From positions 1 through 64,000 of the forward strand of contig JAEPRB010000013.1 of assembly GCA_016758965.1 (NCBI GenBank): DNA of 64,000 bases, in the 5' to 3' direction. The DNA comes from Circinella minor (lineage: Eukaryota; Mucoromycota; Mucoromycetes; Mucorales; Lichtheimiaceae). The translations under genes and the position numbers were made by a program. Below are positions 48,618 through 61,301 of this stretch, piece by piece. The notes under the pieces were generated by a model. That model was not told where the DNA came from, ran no database searches, and saw only the letters and a program-made list of their open reading frames with translations. Positions within the stretch are counted from its first letter, which is position 1. Every line of letters starts with the position of its first letter.

Positions 48618-51600
48618 TTAAGATGTATCGCCATTATCATCATCGCGCTCTACAGAGTTTGAAGATTCGTAAGGACGTAAGGAACACATCATAGCAGTAC
48701 GAGCAGGTAATGATGTATCCGGGTTACAATATTCTTTATAAGGTATACTAAGTCGGTCAAATTCTTCTTTGGCTTGATTCGTCCAATCAATGCGTTCTTC
48801 TTCGGTAAAGGCATATTTACCTAAAACTGCACAATAAAACGCTTGGAGAAACTTAACTTCATGCAAGCAATGCGTTCTATCGAAACCATGACTCAATATC
48901 TATAGAAATATAAATATTATTTAAAATAAAAACGACGCGATTTGTTTTTAAGTATGTTACATATAACTAATAATTTTTTTAAAAAAAATTACCATATATC
49001 CTTCGATAGTTCGATCAGTACTAATATATGGAAGTGCTCGAACAAGAAAAAGACATGGCTGAATGAATTCCCAAAATTTAACCTTGTGGAAAGCGTCATT
49101 TAATTTAACCACGCAGTCCAAGAATATATCGTATTCTCCACTCACAGCTAGATAATAATCTGTACCACCATTCTCCGCCAGATAAAGAAAACCCATAGTA
49201 CCAAATATCAATCCATATACTGGTAAAATATTTGCTATATATTTAAAAATATATATATATATGGGTTAATATATTAAATGATTTGTTTCTATTGTGTGTA
49301 CAAAAAATAATTACATATCAAAGAACAGGGCTTCGATTGTTAATCAATAACCTGTGCTTTTATGATGAAGTTACCTGTAACTGTCATGGTAGGAAGATAT
49401 TTGAGAAAAGATGTTATGTGTTCTAAGGTTTGACGACGTTTCCCAGAACGAGCATAATAGTAAAGTAAAGTACCATGAATTGCCACACGAAGATAATCCA
49501 TTACATTCGTTAACTGGGCTTCTAGCAAAAGTACAAATGGATCCGCTTCACGCAAACGGCACATGACGAGAGAATCTGCAACATGGTAAAGTGCCAACCA
49601 AATTTCAGCTTGATGGTCACCGTTACTATGAACTGTGTCTGTCATCTGCTTTAACAATGCTAAATCACCTGGCGAAGAATCTAACTGCCCTTCAAATATA
49701 CGCATTGTAACAATGACTCGTATCGCACGGTAAAACTCCTGACAGTCGGTTACGACACCGAGCGTTTGAGTTGATTTAATGGCTTTGTAGAATATTTCAC
49801 GCGCCTTTCGAAATCTGCCAGAAGAGAAAAATAGAATAGCACATGCATTCAATGTACCTGGATCGACATTATCGTCCATCTGTGTCAGTGCGCGTGATAT
49901 GTAATAAACACCTGTAGATTTATTGCCATTAATCCAATTTACGAGTGCTGCACGTCCCAAAAGATATGTATATCGTATTCCTTGGTCTTCGATACGCTCA
50001 CACTCATTTAGACCAGCAAGGCAAGCAAAAACAAACTTGTCACCTGTTCCGCGAAGATAGTAAATATGACATAATTGAATCATGATTTCAATAATACGAC
50101 GACCTAATTCCTTTTTCACCATGGATTTTGGTATACACTTAACATAATGAGCAATATGTCGATGTCGCCACTGTGAAAATTGAACCATCCAAAATCGCCA
50201 GTGAAATTCCAAGTTGCTAGACGGCCAGGAAAATCCAAGACATTTAAGTGATTCCAACAGATATTTTTCCCCATCATCGAATTCGCTTCGCATGGTCAAA
50301 CAAATCCCCAACTTTCGATAAATGTCGCTTCGATGCACCAGTCCATATTGACCAACCAAACCTTCATTATTTTCCAAAATGCTAGCGATTTGTTTAAGAT
50401 TTCTGGCGGCTTCGGGTAAGAGAAAAGATCGCATGTCCAAACGTGCCAATGCTTCAAGATAATAAAGTTGTTTCCCCAACCGATCCGTTTGTAAATAATG
50501 TCGTGTTACTTTTCCGAGCAGTTGAACATAATTTTCGCGGTTGAGTTGACTTTCATAGTATTGTGCAAGTCGTTGATGCAGATCATTACGTGTTTCGAAG
50601 GAAACGATATCGTATATACAATCTGGAATGGTAACATGTGAGAAGGAGTATAAATCACTTGTGTTTTCAAGTGAATTGCCTTGATATCCTGGCCTTAAAA
50701 AGTGATATATGTCGCGCTTATGAATCTCGTTTCGAATCTGTTCCAGACTGTGGCTACGGAATATTTCATTTTCTGAATCAACAGCAAGGACTTCGTATAC
50801 ACTGAAAAATTGATCTAAGCAACTTGCAACCTATATTAATAAATAGTAATGTTGAATAAGTTAATTATTTCTTTTTTATGAAAGTGGTATAGTATCGGTT
50901 GAATTACTAACGATAAATAAATAACTTACAGTTAGAAAACTTTGAAAGCTGGCATCTAGCCGGTCATATTGAATTTTGATGATTCGTTTGAAGTTAAAGT
51001 CGCCAAGAAGAACTTCCAAGTCGAGTTTGTTACAACTCGGAACTAGTTTACCCATTGATACCGTAACATGATTAAAATCTTTAAGTAAAAGGGCGACATT
51101 TCTTTTGTTTTTTTGTTTGTTTGTTGGAGTATTAATGTTATACAACAAAAATCAAAGTTAGTTTGAAATACGAAAACATTTACCAACTGCTTTAAAATAT
51201 CATTATTGAGACTTTTTTTTTAACATACTTGACATAGAGTGGATTACCATTCGTGCGTTCCTAATGTTTAGCAAATAATTATATTTATACAATGAGTTAG
51301 GTTATAATAATTCTGATATATAATCATTATCTTTTTTTTTATTCTACATTGGAATAGTGCTACCTGAATTGGTCTAACAATTGAAGGACTAACTTCTGTT
51401 ACACCTTTCGGAAAAGCGTGTAACACCACCTCGCCAATTTCATCTTCATTGAGACCATTTAAAACAATACGTTCAAAAGAACCCGTTTTACACATTTCAT
51501 CGATAAAACCATTTTGACTTCTTTGTCGTGGTCGTGTTGCAATAATCAATAGCACCTTACTACAGACTAGATGAATTTGTTTCAGACATTCAATTGATCC

Positions 51601-54600
51601 GCTATCTGCCCCTATATATATTAAATGATAATATTAATTACAATCACATATACAGAAAGAATTTCATAAAAAATGATTCCAATTTGACCTGAACATACAT
51701 TGAATATCATCACAAAACAATACCAAATTCATATAATCTGATACATATTCTATCATACGTAATACAAGGTTCTGTAAAATCCTATCTCGACTTCGCTCGT
51801 CCAATCGTTTGGTATATTGGTTTTCATCAACATTACTCATTGATGGAAAAATGATTCTGAATAAAGGCAAATAATTTTCATCTTCGCCAAACTTGTCAAG
51901 ACAATAAAGAATGTTTGATGCTATATCCTTTTCTGTCAATTCATTTCTAAAGCAAAATGCTCCAACAGGAACTGTTTGCTTCTGAGACCTGGATCGAGAA
52001 GAACGCTCACCGCTACCTACTGTGGACACTTCATGATTCTTGTCTGCTGAAGAGGTATGTCCTGAATTAGAAACAGAGGAAGAGTTTGACCCTTGTGAAT
52101 GTATATTTGGGTTTACTTCAGGAATTTCTGATGTAACGATCAGTTCAATTAATGACGCGAACATACTTCTAAGCAAGAAGAACTTGGTTCTTTTTTCGAC
52201 TTTGTTTTTTTAAGAAAAGAAAAAGATAGATAAATAAATTTGATGAACACTGTTACACTTCCTTATTTTTATACCATCAATTCTCTCTATCTCTTGTTTT
52301 GTCTCACTCACCTTCAGTGCAAGATGACCAACTGTCCAAATAAAATTAAAAAGGATACATAGAGTTACTAATCTATAATGAATAAAACAATAAAAGGTTT
52401 TCATATTCTGTTTTTTTTTTCTACTCACCATACTGTCAAATCATCACTCATAATTGACTCTTGAAGATTATGACAAAAATAAGTTTTTCCTACACCTGAA
52501 GGACCAGAAATAATCATCAAATGATGATTCTGCATCTCACACCAATCATTTACAAATGTCGTTCCTCGTTCCATTTGTATCTTATATCCAACAAAATCAT
52601 CGTTAGTAGGACGAACAGGAAATCGTTTTCGTTTACCAGCCCATAATCCGAATTTTTGAATACCATAAATTTGGATTGGGTGGACTTTACCCTTGACATA
52701 ATTTTCACCAAGGTCGTCAAAATCACATAAGCCGCCAATTTGCTGTCGAGTTCCTTCATCACATATTACGTTTTTTTTGCTGAAAGGAAATTTGAGCATG
52801 CGTACAGCAAGGATAATGACATCACCAGCAATACCTGGATCACGTCGAAACGGGTTTCCTTGAGGTACAACAGCATTGAAAATAACACCTGTGGCTAATG
52901 ATATAGCAAACTCTGCTAGATTAGATTTTCGTAATTGATCCCGGATATCAATAGCAGCTTTGGCAGCAAAAACTGCTTCTCGTTCATGCGAAAATGGGGG
53001 AAGACCAAAAACACATAGTATGGTCGCACCTGATAATAAATTAAATATTATAAGCGAAACGAAAAATAGTTGATAAACGAACTAACTCTCTTTTTTTTAT
53101 CTTCTTACCTTTATCATCAATAGCAAATTGTTGTAAAACACCTTCATATTTCACCGTGGCTTTGATCACTGCTAACATTGCATCTTGACAAGCTTGAAGT
53201 CCTTCATCTGTCACTACATTCACAGCTCCAAGGCTAACAAACATAACAGTGGTATCTCTAAACTGAGCTTGGAAATTACCATCCATAGTTCTGGATAATC
53301 GATATACAGCGCTACGATTGACATATCTATAATAATATGGATTAGATTCTCCAGAAAGCTGCATGTAGGACTTGTTTCTTATACGGGGGACAAGTGGCTC
53401 AATATTAAGTTTCGAGGCTCGTCGCTTTAAACCTGGTTTATCTTGCAGATACATTGCATTTGGGGATTCCTGTTGATGATGAGTACCTCCATGTCGCCAA
53501 GATGAAGTTGTAGATATTTTATTATGCTGTGCTCCTCCTCCATGATCTGCCCCAGGGTCTCGATCTCTTACAACATAAAATCCTTCACGCTGGTCATATG
53601 ATAAGTAATCCATAGATAAAGATCGAATACGATCATAAGCTTCTTGGGTAAGGCTCATTTCACCTGCCTTGGCAACCGACAGTGCTTCATCCAAAGAAGT
53701 CACAGCAGGACCACCAATAGCATATTCTAGTCTTCCGTTATATTGGAGATATAAGTCACTTCCATTGGACACATTAGGATTTTGTTTTATCAACATCGAA
53801 TGTCGATAAGCTTTGGACCAATTTACTTCTGTGTCTTCTAGATCAATTTCTCCGATAATAATGTTGGTCACTTCACCACAGCTCAATGCAATATGTAATT
53901 CCAAATCAACAGTGCGAAGATCTCTTGTTAACACACTTGTTTCGCTTCCACGTCGTTGCTTTTGTTTGTGACGTTTAAACAAACTTATCAAACTCCAACG
54001 AGAAAATGACCAAGATAAAGCTTCGTTTTCTTCAAGTCGGTGTGAGAAACGTCGTCTAGTACTATTATTACTTTTTTTTCGTCTCGTTGCCCTACGTATC
54101 AGGCGATTGAAAATATTTTTTCTCTTTCTACCATTTTTTAAATCAATTCCTTGTGGTTGTCGTTGCTCTTTAGAAGACGAAGATGATGACGGATTTTGCT
54201 GTGATTGTTTCTCGTACTCATTCCTGACTTCAAAAAGGCTGTAACGAGGTCCACCATCGGGGGTTTCATCCCTTGATCCACGACGGATCTCTCCATCAGC
54301 GCTACGATGTTTAGATCGTTCTTGGGCAGTTAGATATACTTGATAATGTGAGAGCCGTGCTAGTAGCTGTAAACCACATTCAACAGCTCGGCGCATCAGT
54401 GTATTCTTTTTACGTGCGGATACCTCTATGTTTTCAGATTGTAAAAGAGGATCAAGATCAGGTGACTGATTCGGACCTGACAAATTGGGCTGGAAACAAA
54501 CAAGAACTGCATCTCCTAGAAACTAATATATAAATGTATGACACAAAAAAAAAAAAAAGATTGTCATGGAAACCCAAATTTTTGTTGTCATTTCTTTTTA

Positions 54601-55185
54601 ATGTTTTAACTTTTTTTTTGGTACCTTGACAACATCACCACCGTAAAATTCGATAATTCGAATGCACTATTAAAATCTATTTTAATAAATATATATATAT
54701 ATATGTGTGTGTGTATATTATCCATCTTCTTTTTTATGCTTTACCTCTCCCATATATGCCCCAACTTCTAGTGCAATGGCTTCAGCACCTGAGTCCCCTT
54801 TTTCTGTAGCAAGCGTCATCAACTAAAATATTACATACGTCTTTCGGTGTCTATATACTCATACACGCATTTAAACAAACTAGAACACGTACAGTACTAA
54901 ATCCTATATTATTTTTATTTTATTTTTGAAAGTGCAAGTCAACAATTTAGGTTCCTAATTTTACAGGTCACCCTATTTAATATATATTATTTTACATTAC
55001 CAGCAATATCCACCATGAGAACAACACCAAATTGAGTTTGCCTATATGGAATGGGTACATTGTCTTCGTTTGCATGAAGGATCCGAATGTACTATATTAG
55101 TAATACTGTTAATGAAAACTACATATTTTAACTTTTTTTTTTGAATCAACCGGACCTTAGGAATGTAGGGTGCAATATTGGACAT
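48618..55185 (-). CDS. Soluble adenylyl cyclase (ADCY10-type) protein
   Basis: Roughly 1,700 residues in about 13 exons from the ATG at 55185 (MSNIAPYIPK) to the TAA at 48618-48620. Order of parts: first class III cyclase half C1 (QFGVVLMVDIAGN ... FYGGDVVKFLGDAVLVCF ... LHIALSCGEVTNIIIGEI ... RLEYAIGGPAV) with both metal-binding Asp positions present; second half C2 (FRDTTVMFVSLGAVNVVTDE ... QQFAIDDKGATILCVFGLPP ... PGIAGDVIILAVRMLKFPF); a P-loop ATPase (Walker A SGPSGVGKT near 52495, Walker B LVLFCDDIQ near 51720); and a long helical repeat C-terminus. This is the layout of human soluble adenylyl cyclase. C1 carries a basic, Ser-rich insertion (about 54000-54330). C2 lacks several residues that are catalytic in human sAC (see findings). 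The likely role is cAMP production or signalling in the cytosol. Confidence 0.87.
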
Positions 55186-58100
55186 TTAGAAATTGCTTCA
55201 CCACTTCAATTAATTCAAACTGTTGATCCTTTTACAATTAAGGAAAAATAGAAAAAGAGAGAAAGAAAGAATATTATTTCATATAAGCAAACGGGATGAT
55301 TTGTAACCACACACACATATATCCATATACACTCACACATACACTCCTCCCTCTTCATCAGCTTGGAATGTTTCCGAATAATTTCATCGGATAATTTTTC
55401 TCTTTCATATCAATCAGTCATCATATTCAAAGTAAAAAATGTTTTTAAGAAAAAAATTACAAGGAACATTTTTGTGCAAATCTACATTAGTAATGGAAAG
55501 TATTATGATTAAATGTACAGTCGATTTGATAATCTCCCATTTCTTGAAATTGTATTGATATATATATATATATATTATATATTATACTTTGCTTGTTGCC
55601 ACCCAAGTGATATGTTCCAAAATAAAATATGATAGAGGTACGTAGATTGAATTGTTTGTATGTCTCATCCTGTCAGTGAGCTGTCATTATATATATTATA
55701 CTAATATTATGCTTCTAGCTTATATTAAAAATTTTAGGTCGTCGTAATGTTATTTCATTTTTAGAGCTGTTCCTTTTAACTGTTCCTCAGATAATGTTAT
55801 TTGTTTACATTTTGTTTTTGTTTTTTTTTTAATTCCGAAACCCACAACATGCTGTGGTTCCATCTTTTTTTTTTTTTTTTGCTAATTTAAATAGCTTGTG
55901 TAATATATGATACAGACTGAACGGATACATGGAAAGGTAAGGGGTGATAAAGAGGCTCAACATTTATAAACAACGAATATGTTTTTTCTTATCCTTACCA
56001 TAACCCTTTTATCAGTTTTACTGCATTTCTACATTCATTCTTATTTGTGAGCTTAACTTTTCCTCTCCACATTCCCTTATCAAACGACTGTTAGTTTTAT
56101 CCACTGTTATCTTTGCTTTTGCCTTTAAATTCTAAATTGATTATGAGCTGCAAGAAAAGTGACCAGGTGCACCTATTAGGGGGATAAATCGATCCTACGT
56201 AATCTTTAATACTTTGATAAGTTTCAGCCTAGGCTAATTATCATATTAGCTTAGCATATTACTTTTTTTTTTGTGTCCATTTTTTTTTTAAAAAAAAACA
56301 TTTAAACTGCTCATAATTCTCTGATATTTGATAAGTATATACTATTTAGGCTTGTTTTAGTGAAAGATCAAGGAAGTAAACTTATGAACTACAAATATAT
56401 GGGTTTATTACTGGAAAAAAAAATAGTAATACTTCTATGTAACGACAACAAAGAAAATATAAAATATAGATATATACTTCGAATCAGCAAGTGTTCTATT
56501 AAAAGCTTCTTACCAGCAAAAACTGACTCTACTAAATAAAAGAAAACAGTTAATACATTTATCTTATTGTAACATAATTAAGAGACGAGAGAGAAAAAAA
56601 AAAGAAAAAAGATTACTACACGTTCAATGAAAAAAGGATTTAGTTGATCACTTCTAAATGAGGAATACCAATGTAGTACTTTATAATTGATGCAGACTTA
56701 TACGTAAAATAAAATCAATATAATAGTTCCCATCTTGTGTATATTTTGTTGTTGGTCATAGATGAAATAGTGAAAAAAAAAAGTTACCACGAGCCCGTTT
56801 TATTTATTTATTAATGTTGGTGTCAACAGGACACGCAAACATCCTTTCAAATACAGGATACTCACTAAACCAGGAAAAGAGCAGATCAACAACAATATAT
56901 ACCAAGTAAAAAGTTATATAGCTGACATCAGCAGAAACAGATACTTTACACATTCGTCATATTTGTTACTAAAACATTAGTAATGCCTTCACTCGCTTTT
57001 AAGCTCCACATAATGATACCAATACATAATTTACTTATTGTTTCGTTTCTGTATATAAAAATAATTATACTTTTTCTTCTTGAACACATGTAAATAATAC
57101 ACGGTGGTTGAGACTGAACTGTATTATATATATATTGAGTATATCAACAAATAGATTCGATATACACTATCAATGAACTGAAATGATATTATCTCATCTA
57201 CTAATAGTAGTAATCATGGTGATCTTTCTTACATAAAAGTCCACTAAATAAAACTCAAATATAGATATCCTTATTAACACCGAAAAGTGCAAAAAAAAGT
57301 ATTTTTTTCTCGGTGATTCATCAAAATATAGTAATTTCTTTTACTTCTTTTTGACCCCCCCCCCAAAAAAAAAAAGAATTGATTATAACTTTATAACCAC
57401 GAGAAACTAACAAACTAATGCGCTTTTGATTTGTTGATTCCCGACATTATTTTTTTTAATTGAGCTCGTGCGCTCGAATTTTTTTCAAAAAGCTCCGTCC
57501 GATGTCGGATAAGTTAAATTTGGGTAACACAAAGAAAATCTAAAAAACCTGTTATGTTTGCTTTTCCTGATACATTACAATGAACTGAAGCATTTCCGAA
57601 AAAAAAAATGCGGCACATATATATATATATACAGATACAGATACAGATACATATATATTCAAGGCTTTTATGTAGTATATATAATTATATATCAATAAAT
57701 TATTTATTTTCATTGTAAAGAATTATATAGTAATAGCAAAGATTGAAATAAAGAGCAAAAATGGTTTCAACCACTAAATATGAAATCAATAGACTACCGA
57801 ATTTCTGTTTATTTTATTTTATTTATAATATAGTATAATAGCAAGTGCGCGGAAGTTTCGGTCATCGTCCTCAATGTTAATTTTTTTAAGAGGATAAATT
57901 ATTATTATTTTCGATTAAAACGTAAAAGAATTGGGGGAAGGAGGGGTGGTTGTTAGGTTGGAAGAAGTTTTGCCCCATTGTATTTATTTTAGTAAGTAGC
58001 ACTTACCAATGATAAGAATGATAATGATGATGTTTTATTTTTTTAGTGTAATATAAATTTATATATGTACACTGGGGGTATTCCATCTTTGATGAATAAA

Positions 58101-59398
58101 CTTATTTGAGTGATGCCAACAATTTTTATTACCATTCGTATTACCTTGAAACCTATTTTTAATGTTATATAACAAGCTTTTTCACACACTTGTTCTTTTA
58201 CCTTCTTTTTTTCTCTTTATAATGTAATAATGTAAATTAGAATAGTGACACAACCGAACCATGGAGCAACTCATTTGTTTATTGTCATCATCATTATCTT
58301 ATTGACGAATATTATTTTTAGTTTTAACTCTCAAAACTCTTTTTCTTTTTTTTGAAAAAAAAATTGTCGATCGGTTAAAATCGTGTCTAATCCGTTTTGT
58401 TCTTGATACACAAACTAATGTCGATCACTTCACACACAAAAAAAAAAAACATCCTAATTCTTGTAATATTCCAAGAGAATTTTTTTAAAGTTTTTCCGCC
58501 CCACCACTTGTTTAAAACATTTTTTTTTTTTCATTCTCATATACATATCAACTTTAATAACGGACTTTATACAAAAAAAATCCCAAACATGGTAAAGATG
58601 AGTATTAATAGAATATTCGATTCATAATTAAAAAATGGTAAAATCAATCAATAAAAAATACATCAATACATTTACACAAGAAAAAATTAGGATGCAATTC
58701 TTTATATTATAGAGGAAAATGGTATACAAAAAATGATTGATCAAATTATTATTATTATTTTTTCTGGGAAAAAAGGTTTTGATTTTGAGGGAACATTAAA
58801 AAAAAAAAAGAGGTTGATTGTTATGAAAAAGAAAAGTGGTAACTATGAACAAAAAAAAAAAATAATAATAAAAATAATCACAGTCAAAAAAAAAAAAAAT
58901 TACAAAACTGGGTAGGTTGTTGTGGTAAAAGAAATTACTACATTATCCTATCCATCAAAAATAAAAAAAAAGGGGGGGAGGGGGTGGAGGAGCGCGGTAG
59001 AAGGAAAAGAAGAAAGGAAATTAGCAAAGAAAATTATCGGGTAAAGGAATGGAATTGAATTAAATTGAATTGGGGGGAGGGGAGAATTATTACTATTTTT
59101 TTTGTTTGTTTTGATAGTCGTTAATGAATGTTACTATTGGATGTGAGAGGGAAGGAAATATGAAAAGAAAAAGAACAAGAAAAAAATACAAAAAAAAAGT
59201 AGAAGAATTAAAGAGAAAAAGGATGTTGTTACTAAATAAAAAGGGTACAAAAAAAAGAGATATGTGTTTGTATTGGAAACATGAAAAAAAAAGTCGTTGA
59301 GACCAGCCTAACAGCTTTAATAACTCCAACTGAAACCAATTAATAACAGGGTAAAAGAAGGGAAAAAAGAATAGAATTAGATATGTGCTTCTTGTTGT
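55186..59398. other. Gene-free region between the sAC gene and StuA
   Basis: About 4.2 kb, AT-rich, containing the sAC promoter side and the StuA 3' flank. It has A/T tracts, a TA run at 55560-55576, a short ACAGAT repeat at 57631-57650 and a G-rich stretch at 58970-58990. No exon, tRNA or other RNA gene was recognised. Confidence 0.5.
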
Positions 59399-61301
59399 TT
59401 ACCAAGGTTGTTGTTGTTGTTGATTATGAGAATGATGTGGTAATAGATTTGAATACCATTTCGTATCTTGAAGCTGTTGCTGTCGTTGATCATGGTAGGG
59501 CGAAATAAACATGTTTACCGGCCGACCAAATTCATCAACCATTTGATTACTACTATTATCATTCAAAATATGGCTTGCATTAGATGTGGGTTCCATAAAA
59601 GAAAGCGCTGTTGAGCTTGTATTAGGTGTTGCTGTTGAATTATCATAAGAATGCATCATATGTAATTGGCTATGATATTGTTGTGATCCAGGAGTTGTTG
59701 GTGCCGAATCTGATGTAGCAGTAATACCTGATAACATGGATGAAGAACCACCGGCTCGACTTGCATAGTCAACTAAACTTGTGCCACTGATATTTTCCAT
59801 TTCAAACGGAAGATTAGTAGTAGGGAATTGAGGTTGTGGGCTTTGCTGTTGTTGTTGTTGCTGATCTTGTTGTTGCGATCGATCTTGATCCATATTAAAA
59901 AAATCTTGTGTAGAATAATTATATATGGAAGAAACGGGAGTAATTGGTGGAGGAGGTGCAGGTGAAACAAGTGTTGATGGTGCCATCGAAGGAATGGACG
60001 GCGCACGCGTCACTGCATCAGTTTCCATTACTATTATAATAAATAGTTCATTGATTAGTATAAAAAGGAATAACTGATTGAAATAATTTCTATTAGAAAT
60101 AAAAGGTTAATTTACCATTTGTATGGTGATGATGTGGATGATGTTGTTGACGTAAATAAGGAGGTGGAGGTGGAGGTGGACCAAATTGCGCATGTGGATA
60201 ATAATATCCAGGTGGCATAGATAACATAGGTGGAGGAGGTGGAGGAGCCGCATAGAAAAAGATAGCAGGATCGTCTGCAAATAATGGATGTAATAGATCT
60301 GCAATATTATATTGGGCAGCTAGTGCTTTTGCACGCGAAATTGTTATCCTATAATAAAAAAAACATCAATAATAAAATTAATAAAGGGCGAATCAAATCT
60401 AGAAAAAAAGAGTGGCACAAGCCTAAAAAAGAAAGTAAAAGGGGAGAGAAAGGAGTTGTTTATAATCAAGGGGGGATAAAAGAATGGCGTAAAAGAAATA
60501 CTCACCAAACACCTTTCAAATGCATAGCACCCACTTTTACAACGACTCGACCTCGTTCATTCTTAAGAATACCATCACGTTTGCCACGGGACATACCCAC
60601 AACATTTAAAAGTTTGGTACCATTGACCATATCATTATCTAGATTTTTTTTTTGGAGGGAGGAGGAAGAGAAGATGGAAGGAAAATAGTAGAGTTAATGA
60701 CTTTAGTTTCTATTATCAAAAAAAGAGTGATTAAAGTTTTCCTGATTAAGAGTTTTTTTTTTTTACCTTGACGTCTTGCTACACAAACACCTTTTGCATC
60801 AACTTGATAACAAATGGTTCCTTCATCTTCCCAAAATGACGTTGTCAGTTTGGTTTGTTGTTGACGTTGTTCTTGTTGAGATTGATGTTGTTGCTGAGTT
60901 GAAAGAGGAGCTGCTCCTGCTGGTGCTGATACTTGCTGATGATGGTGTTGAGTTGCCATGAGCGGTGTTTGTACGGGCATTACAGGAAATGAATGTGGGC
61001 GGGGAGTAACCATAGAGTTATCATAGTGTGGCTGTTGCTGTTGTTGCGGCGCAACCACTTGTTTCTCCAATTGAACAGAACTTCGCATGCGATGCTGCTG
61101 TGGATGTTGTGAATGATAATGATGTTGAGATGAATTAGGTGCTTGTTGTTGTTGCTGATAAAGATGATGATGATGTTGTTGCTGTTGCTGAGGTAGGTTC
61201 CAAGTCATGACCGGGATCTGACCACCTGCAGTAGAAGTTGGTTGAGAATACATGTTTGTTGATGATGGGCCGTAGGGCGATTCGTTGGTATAGGTATACA
61301 T
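59399..61301 (-). CDS. APSES transcription factor, StuA/Efg1 type
   Basis: Four exons from the ATG at 61301 to the TAA at 59399-59401; about 540 residues. A His/Gln-rich N-terminus ([20 protein letters not shown]) precedes the APSES DNA-binding domain: [80 protein letters not shown] and [14 protein letters not shown]. This is close to Aspergillus StuA, Candida Efg1 and yeast Sok2/Phd1, which control cell-type switching and spore development downstream of cAMP-PKA. The rest is Pro, Gln and Ser-rich, with a few ordered blocks ([29 protein letters not shown]). Introns split the domain within RRQ|DN and after KGVW. The long upstream region fits the complex promoters known for this class. Confidence 0.93.

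Noticed and set aside
58733..58915. Lys-rich frame of 60 codons
   Set aside because: A-tract artefact in a gene-free region.
59093..59329. Minus-strand Phe-rich frame after the StuA stop
   Set aside because: Arises from A-rich 3'-flanking DNA; no domain or splice link to StuA.
60121..60250. Run of GGTGGAGGTGGA-type triplets suspected as a regulatory repeat
   Set aside because: It is the complement of Pro-rich coding sequence within the StuA-type protein.
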